DNA of 64,000 nucleotides from Ensifer sp. PDNC004. GTDB lineage: Bacteria > Pseudomonadota > Alphaproteobacteria > Rhizobiales > Rhizobiaceae. Each line of letters opens with the position of its first letter. Within the stretch, counting starts at the first letter, position 1. Positions 59,592-64,000 of the stretch are shown here, in pieces. Position numbers and translations under genes: made by a program. The stretch lies in the NCBI RefSeq assembly GCF_016919405.1, contig NZ_CP070353.1:1798001-1862000 (forward strand), read 5' to 3'. The notes under the pieces are model-generated. The model saw only the letters and a list, made by a program, of their open reading frames with translations. It was not told the origin of the DNA and ran no database searches.

Positions 59592-60962
59592 TCAGGACAG
59601 CCGCCGGCGCACCGTCGCAACGCGCATCAGCAATTGATCGGCAATCACCATGACGACGATCGCAATGCCGGTCAACGGAAACGCCAACCCGAAGGCAATC
59701 GCCATGAGCCACAATCCCACATAGACGCTGCGCTGCGGCGGCATAGGGGGCACGCCGATGCGCCCTGCCGGGCGGCGTTTCCACCACATGACGACGGCGG
59801 AAAGGGAAACCAGCACGATGGAAATGCAGGCGGCCAGCATCAGCAGCTGGTTGAAACGTCCCCACTCCTGCCCCTTGTGCACGTTGATGCTCCACTCGAT
59901 CGCCTTGCCGAGCGCAGGGTAATCGCCAAAGGCGATGTCGACGAGCGGCTTGCCGGAATATTGATCGATATGGATCGTGCGCTCCCGGGCAAGGTCGGCG
60001 GGAAAGATCGCTGCCGTATAGACCCCGGTCTCGTCGAGCGGGATCGCCAGTTCGTAGCCGGGCAGCATGCCCGCAGCATCCGCGATGGCGACGGCGCGAT
60101 CGATCCCGACCGGCTCACCCGTAGCACCGCTGGAGGCCGGAACCGGCGCGTTCTCCATCAGCCAATTGGCCTTGGGCAGCACGTCGGTCGACACCTTGCT
60201 GGAGGTCGGAACCTCATCCCAAAGCACTGCCGGATAACCGAGCCCCATCGCCGTCAGCTTGCCATTGACAGTCGCACCCCAATAGCCCGACCACAAAAGC
60301 CCCGAAAAGGCGAGAAAGACGATCAGCAGGCCGGCCCCGATACCAGTCACGGCATGGAGATCGCGCCAGAAGACGCGACGCGCCGGCGTGCCGCGCACGG
60401 TCAGAACACCGCCGGTCTGCTGGCGCGGCCACCAGAGATAGATGCCGGTGAAGACCAACAGGATGGCAAAGCCCGCGACGATCTCGATGATCGTTTCGAC
60501 CGACTTGCCGAAATAGTCGAGGCTGTGCAGGTCCTCGACCACCTGGTTGAATTCCTCCGATGGCGCGACCCGGTCGAGAATGGCGCCAGTATAGGGATCG
60601 ACGAAGACCAGCATGCGGGCCTTGCCGATGCCGACCGTGACCCGTGCGGAACGATCCGCACCCGCCGGTGTGCGGTAGGAGACGGGCGCGCTGCCGGGCA
60701 CGGACTCGACGGCGGTGGCGACGATTGCGGAGGGTAACATCCGCTCCGTGCCCGCGGGCACGACGTTGCGATAGGCAAAAACGGTATCGTCGATCTCGTC
60801 GTTGAAGAGATAAAGCCCACCGGTCAGGGCCAGGCTGATCATGAAGGGGATGACGAGCAGGCCGGCAAAGAAGTGCCAGCGCCAGATGGCACGGTAGAGC
60901 GAGATGCCGCGCTCTGTGGCCGCGGGGCTGTCCACGGCACTGGTGAAGGATGCGGTTGTCAT
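59592..60962 (-). CDS. PepSY-domain transmembrane protein
   Basis: A 456-residue inner-membrane protein of the PepSY-associated TM (PiuB-like) family. Helices lie at about 30-52, 158-180, 205-230, 370-390 and 418-445; the first periplasmic loop holds a PepSY-like module (GARFDPYTGAILDRVAPSEEF-type: VFVDPYTGAILDRVAPSEEFNQVVEDLHS), and His residues flank the helices (RWHFFAG, DLHS, DLHAVTG, NVHKGQEW). Family members occur with siderophore or copper systems and may reduce ferric or cupric ions. A DUF2946-like gene lies 125 nt upstream on the same strand, a common partner. Confidence 0.88.
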   Translation of the reverse strand: MTTASFTSAVDSPAATERGISLYRAIWRWHFFAGLLVIPFMISLALTGGLYLFNDEIDDTVFAYRNVVPAGTERMLPSAIVATAVESVPGSAPVSYRTPAGADRSARVTVGIGKARMLVFVDPYTGAILDRVAPSEEFNQVVEDLHSLDYFGKSVETIIEIVAGFAILLVFTGIYLWWPRQQTGGVLTVRGTPARRVFWRDLHAVTGIGAGLLIVFLAFSGLLWSGYWGATVNGKLTAMGLGYPAVLWDEVPTSSKVSTDVLPKANWLMENAPVPASSGATGEPVGIDRAVAIADAAGMLPGYELAIPLDETGVYTAAIFPADLARERTIHIDQYSGKPLVDIAFGDYPALGKAIEWSINVHKGQEWGRFNQLLMLAACISIVLVSLSAVVMWWKRRPAGRIGVPPMPPQRSVYVGLWLMAIAFGLAFPLTGIAIVVMVIADQLLMRVATVRRRLS

Positions 60963-61086
60963 GGTTTTCTCCGGGAAAGACCGTTTGCACGGCTTCGCCT
61001 CTTGGTGATCGGGACGACTGCCGATCGCGGCAACGCGCGTCGAAGAGTGACGCCCATGGGCCGATCAGCTGTCGTTCAAGCGCGTA

Positions 61087-61491
61087 TCAGGCGGAGAAAA
61101 CCGTTGGTGGCGCCCTTGGCCCCGCTCCGGTCAAGAGCACCGAGCGAACGAAGCCGAAATCGCCGGCCGGAGCGGAAAGTGGAGCCGTCCGGGCTTGTGA
61201 CGGCAAGGCGATCGGGTAAGGCGCCGGCAGGTCGGCGGGCGCAACCAGGCAGCAGGACTGGCACCCATGCCCCTTAGCGCCACCTTTTCCATCGGGGTCA
61301 TCGTGGCCAGAGAGGCAAAGATCGGCAAGGCTGCCATCGGGGAGCACGTAGGCGGTCGCATCCGGCGACCGCGGCATGGCGGCGGCCGGCTGCTGGATCA
61401 AGGCCGAAACGACGAGAACCAGCGCGCAAAGCATGCGCGCCGCCAAGTTCGTCAACCGATCCCCCAAAATCCCTGCCAAATCTATCCCCAA
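61087..61491 (-). CDS. Small DUF2946-like protein
   Basis: A 134-residue protein with a hydrophobic N-terminal segment ([23 protein letters not shown], signal or anchor) and a His/Asp/Cys-rich middle, [32 protein letters not shown]. That C-x2-C-C and preceding His pattern is seen in the DUF2946 group often encoded beside copper or PepSY genes, and suggests metal binding. The first part of the frame may not all be translated; a start at residue 20 (MLCAL) would give a cleaner signal. It precedes the PepSY gene. Confidence 0.68.
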   Translation of the reverse strand: MGIDLAGILGDRLTNLAARMLCALVLVVSALIQQPAAAMPRSPDATAYVLPDGSLADLCLSGHDDPDGKGGAKGHGCQSCCLVAPADLPAPYPIALPSQARTAPLSAPAGDFGFVRSVLLTGAGPRAPPTVFSA

Positions 61492-61652
61492 ACCGACCAG
61501 CGACAGCTAAAGATCCGCGGCCGCAAAGGCAAGCCGGCAAAGCGCCGCACGGCGCATCAAAAGATTTCATGTGTGCTATCAGCGCCGCCCGCTTCCGTCG
61601 CCCCCGGCGCTTGCCTAAGACAGACGACAACGCAGGACGGGAGGAAATCGAC

Positions 61653-62315
61653 ATGCTGACGATCTATGGGGTCTATCGCTCGCGCGCATCGCGCAACTAC
61701 TGGATGGCGCGGGAGCTCGGCATCCCTTTCCAATCGGTGCCAGTCATCCAGGCGCGCCGTGTCGCCGATCCTCTGGCTGCCGATGCGCCGATCAACACCA
61801 AGTCGCCCGCTTTCCTCGCCGTCAACCCGATGGGGCTGATCCCCGCGATCGAGGATGACGGCGTGGTGCTGACGGAATCGCTTGCCAACAATCTCTATCT
61901 CGCGCGCAAACACGGCGGGCCACTTGCGCCTGCCGATATCGCCGAGGAAGGCCTGGTCGGCAACTGGACGATGTGGGCGGCGACCGAGGTCGAGCCGCAC
62001 GCCGTGGAGATCATCCTGACCTACGACTACGGCGCCGAGAACACCGACGAAGGCAAGGCGACGATCGCCAGATGCGTGACGTCGCTCGACAAAGTCTTTG
62101 CCCGCATGGAAAGCCACCTCGACGGACGCGACTATCTCGTCGGCGATCGCTTCACCGTCGCCGACCTCAATCTCGCGGAGGTCTTCCGCTACGCCATGAG
62201 CCAGACGCAGCTGTTTAAGAAATATCCGCGGGTTTCGGCGTGGCTCGCCCGCTGCCACGCCCGCCCGGCCTTCAAGGCGATGATGGAAGAACGGCTGAAA
62301 GAGCCGGCGGGTTAA
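61653..62315 (+). CDS. Glutathione S-transferase-like protein
   Basis: A 220-residue GST: thioredoxin-fold N-domain [32 protein letters not shown] with Ser/Arg in place of the beta-class Cys, [32 protein letters not shown] (glutathione site), and a helical C-domain with [14 protein letters not shown]. The Ser-type active site suggests a theta/GST-like or Nu-like class. GGGAGG lies 7 nt before the ATG at 61653. It is convergent with a LysR gene and separate from the GST at 17.7 kb, to which it is only distantly similar. Confidence 0.9.
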   Translation: MLTIYGVYRSRASRNYWMARELGIPFQSVPVIQARRVADPLAADAPINTKSPAFLAVNPMGLIPAIEDDGVVLTESLANNLYLARKHGGPLAPADIAEEGLVGNWTMWAATEVEPHAVEIILTYDYGAENTDEGKATIARCVTSLDKVFARMESHLDGRDYLVGDRFTVADLNLAEVFRYAMSQTQLFKKYPRVSAWLARCHARPAFKAMMEERLKEPAG

Positions 62316-62342
62316 GCCATCGCCAAGAGGCGTTTCCGACAA

Positions 62343-63281
62343 TCAGCCCATGGTCGCCGCGTTAAAGCCAACACGCGGCGCCTTGATGTCGAGCAGGCGC
62401 ATACCCTCCTCCACCTCGTCGCGGACCCAGCGCTTGAACGCCTTGGCGGCCTTGCTCTCGCGCCGTGACGGCGCGCTGACGAAGTAGTGGCCAAAGCCCG
62501 TAGGCACCCGGATGCCGAACGGCACCACAAGGCTGCCCTGCGCGATCGCGAAACCGGCGAGCGTCTGCCAGGCGAGCATTACCCCTTGCCCCGAGATCGC
62601 CGCATCGAGCACCAGCGACGCCTCGTTGAAGGTGTGGCGCACGTTCATTTCCGCGCCCGAGAGCCCGACTTCACGGAGCCACACCTCCCAGCTGAACATC
62701 GAATGGCCGTCGATAACGGCCGGCAGTTTTAGAATATCTGCAGGCTTCCGAAGCCCTTCGGCCATCGCCGGCGAACAGACCGGAAAAACCTCCTGCTGCA
62801 GAAGAGGCTCGGACTTCACCCCCGGCCATTCCCCCGTACCGACGCGGATGCCGACATCCACGTCCGACGTGTCGAGATTGACGAGCTTGGTCGTCGCGTC
62901 GATGCGCAGGCGAATGTCGGGATGGCGCTCGGCAAAACGGTTCAGCCGATAGACCAGCCAGCGGGCGGCAAAGACCGGCGCGACCGAGATCGTCAGCACC
63001 GACTCGTCTCGGCGACGCGCCGAAGCCACGGCCTCCGCCAGTTCGTGAAAGGCGTTGCCGATGCGCGCGAGGAAGCGTTGGCCGAAATCGGTCGGCACGA
63101 GGCCGCGCGGGGTGCGCTCGAACAAGACGCGTCCAAGCTGAGCCTCGGCCTTGGCGATCTGCTGGCTGACGGCGCCTGGGGTCACGCCCAATTCCTCGGC
63201 TGCGGCAGCCAGCGAGCCCAGCCTGCCGGCAGCCTCGACGGCGCGCAGCCCGTTCAAATGTACGGAATTCAGATCTCTCAT
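62343..63281 (-). CDS. LysR-family regulator (GcvA-like)
   Basis: A 312-residue LysR protein of the GcvA/AmpR-like type: LNSVHLNGLRAVEAAGRLGSLAAAAEELGVTPGAVSQQIAKAEAQLGRVLFERTPRGL, then an effector domain (about 95-300) with FAARWLVYRLNRFAERHPDIRLRIDATTKLVNLDTSDVDVGIRVGTGEWPG. It is divergent from a 64-residue protein gene at 63371 (89-bp gap) and convergent with the GST gene. The divergent small gene, or the following MmcQ/YjbR gene, is the probable target. Confidence 0.9.
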   Translation of the reverse strand: MRDLNSVHLNGLRAVEAAGRLGSLAAAAEELGVTPGAVSQQIAKAEAQLGRVLFERTPRGLVPTDFGQRFLARIGNAFHELAEAVASARRRDESVLTISVAPVFAARWLVYRLNRFAERHPDIRLRIDATTKLVNLDTSDVDVGIRVGTGEWPGVKSEPLLQQEVFPVCSPAMAEGLRKPADILKLPAVIDGHSMFSWEVWLREVGLSGAEMNVRHTFNEASLVLDAAISGQGVMLAWQTLAGFAIAQGSLVVPFGIRVPTGFGHYFVSAPSRRESKAAKAFKRWVRDEVEEGMRLLDIKAPRVGFNAATMG

Positions 63282-63370
63282 ATAGTTTTTCTAAACGCGA
63301 TCTCTGCCATTCTCAATTGAAAAGATGACAGGACAGGCGGATCATCCAAGCATCGAAAGGATGGTCCGCC

Positions 63371-63565
63371 ATGTTTAGGCTTCTCTCGAAACTGACGCCG
63401 CTCAAAACTTCCGACAACCGAAGGGACGATGCGCCGCTCGCCTGGGCGCGCGATCCGCTGCAGCATCCGGATCTCGAGCGGATGGATGAGCGTGAACTCG
63501 GTGACCTGCCCTTCCCGGGCTGGCCGTGGCCTCGCGCGGCGGAGTGCACCGGCGGCCGCCTCTAG
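63371..63565 (+). CDS. Small hypothetical protein, YjiS/DUF1127-like tail
   Basis: A 64-residue protein, MFRLLSKLTPLKTSDNRRDDAPLAWARDPLQHPDLERMDERELGDLPFPGW. The HPDLERMDERELGDLP part resembles the end of short rhizobial DUF1127-type proteins, some of which take part in RNA turnover and nutrient uptake, but this one lacks the usual Arg-rich core, so the match is tentative. AAAGGA lies 10 nt before the ATG. It is divergent from the LysR gene. Confidence 0.55.
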   Translation: MFRLLSKLTPLKTSDNRRDDAPLAWARDPLQHPDLERMDERELGDLPFPGWPWPRAAECTGGRL

Positions 63566-63605
63566 GGCCTGCGGCTTTGCAGCCGCGACGTGATATGCTG
63601 GCCGG

Positions 63606-63986
63606 ATGAGCGACGATCTCGAGCGCAACTTCATCCGTGTCGTCAGGCTGGCGGAGGCCGCCGGCCTGCCCGAAGTAACGGTCGGCACGTCCTACGGCAC
63701 GCCGGCGCTGCTGGTGAAGGACAAGAGTTTTGTGCGCATGAAGGATGGCGAGACGCTGGTCGTCATGTGCGCGCTCGAAGAAAAGGAAATGCTGCTGGAG
63801 CTCGACCCAAGGCTCTACTTTCAAACGGATCACTACAAGGGCTGGCCCGCCATGCTAGTGCGGCTCGCGGAGATCGACGACCAAAGCCTCACCGGGCGAC
63901 TGGTTGCCGCCTGGCGCGAAAAGGCGCCGAAGCGGCTCGCCGCGAGCTTCCTCGATGCCGGTCAGGCTCCGCCGCCGACCCCGTAG
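63606..63986 (+). CDS. MmcQ/YjbR-family DNA-binding-like protein
   Basis: A 126-residue protein of the MmcQ/YjbR fold: VVRLAEAAGLPEVTVGTSYGTPALLVKDKSFVRMKDGETLVVMCALEEKEMLLELDPRLYFQTDHYKGWPAMLVRLAEI. The GTP-A-x-x-V, MC and T-D-H-Y-x-G-W-P blocks are diagnostic. The fold is CyaY-like and may bind DNA; no firm function is known. It lies 40 nt after the small gene on the same strand, 14 nt from the window end. Confidence 0.9.
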   Translation: MSDDLERNFIRVVRLAEAAGLPEVTVGTSYGTPALLVKDKSFVRMKDGETLVVMCALEEKEMLLELDPRLYFQTDHYKGWPAMLVRLAEIDDQSLTGRLVAAWREKAPKRLAASFLDAGQAPPPTP

Positions 63987-64000
63987 ATCAGGCAGACCCT

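Noticed and set aside
1..64000. CRISPR arrays, tRNA/rRNA genes, insertion sequences, phage or integrase genes
   Set aside because: No regularly spaced repeats, no cloverleaf or rRNA segment and no transposase or integrase were recognised by eye; a tRNAscan or ISfinder run would be needed to exclude short remnants.

Overview
The window is GC-rich (roughly 60-65% by eye) alphaproteobacterial chromosome-type DNA with close-packed genes and good AGGAG-type ribosome sites. Gene content points to Rhizobiaceae, most likely Ensifer/Sinorhizobium or a near relative. The basis is the seven-gene-type Mrp/Pha antiporter, Ohr/OhrR, PQQ glucose dehydrogenase, many LysR/HxlR/TetR regulators with divergent targets, DUF1236 and DUF2267 proteins, and an FNR/FixK box. 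This is an inference from gene families; no rRNA, tRNA, insertion sequence, phage gene or CRISPR array was seen.

Layout. 1-4.5 kb (minus): the mnhA-B-C-D part of a multisubunit cation/proton antiporter, with mnhD cut by the window edge. 4.9-10 kb: a CSS-type EAL phosphodiesterase, msrB, a secreted protein, a TrhA/hemolysin III protein, a GNAT enzyme, and a small TraR/DksA-like gene downstream of a universal stress gene preceded by a perfect FixK/FNR-type box. 10-12 kb: a catechol-dioxygenase-like VOC protein beside an apparent deletion scar that has removed the 5' ends of two head-to-head genes (HxlR regulator and NmrA-like oxidoreductase). 12.2-14.4 kb: an inverse-autotransporter-like barrel joined to a parallel beta-helix. 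14.4-19 kb: a methyltransferase, an SH3 protein, a LysR/DUF2798 pair around a 28-bp perfect palindrome, and an HxlR-controlled glutathione transferase / NTF2-like / tautomerase operon. 19-28 kb: oligopeptidase B, DUF1697, TetR with homocysteine methyltransferase, SelO, and membrane glucose dehydrogenase. 28-32.4 kb: hydrolase, MerR metal sensor, a structured untranslated leader or small RNA, then GNAT and DJ-1 genes, and a nitroreductase. 32.4-38.8 kb: two c-type cytochromes, a LysE exporter, a WYL regulator, superoxide dismutase, small exported proteins, and TetR with a membrane protein. 38.9-52 kb: aminotransferase, GNAT-alcohol dehydrogenase, phosphatase, HAD and trans-aconitate methyltransferase genes, two LysR-exporter-oxidoreductase modules (MFS-AKR and wrbA-MFS) and a third MFS gene. 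52-64 kb: a HerA-like ATPase, DUF1236, ohr/ohrR, an L,D-transpeptidase, a PAS-GAF-GGDEF-EAL protein, PepSY and DUF2946-like proteins, a glutathione transferase and a LysR regulator.

Taken together this is an accessory stress and detoxification region: electrophile and peroxide defence (GSTs, Ohr, WrbA, AKR, nitroreductase, MsrB, SodB, VOC), export (three MFS, LysE), small-molecule sensing by local one-component regulators, and two c-di-GMP enzymes. The most unusual items are the leader RNA at 30.37-30.55 kb with mutually exclusive pairings, the beta-helix inverse autotransporter, the two-gene deletion scar at 11.39 kb, and the FixK-type box before the stress operon. Functions are assigned from motif recognition by eye; no database search was possible.
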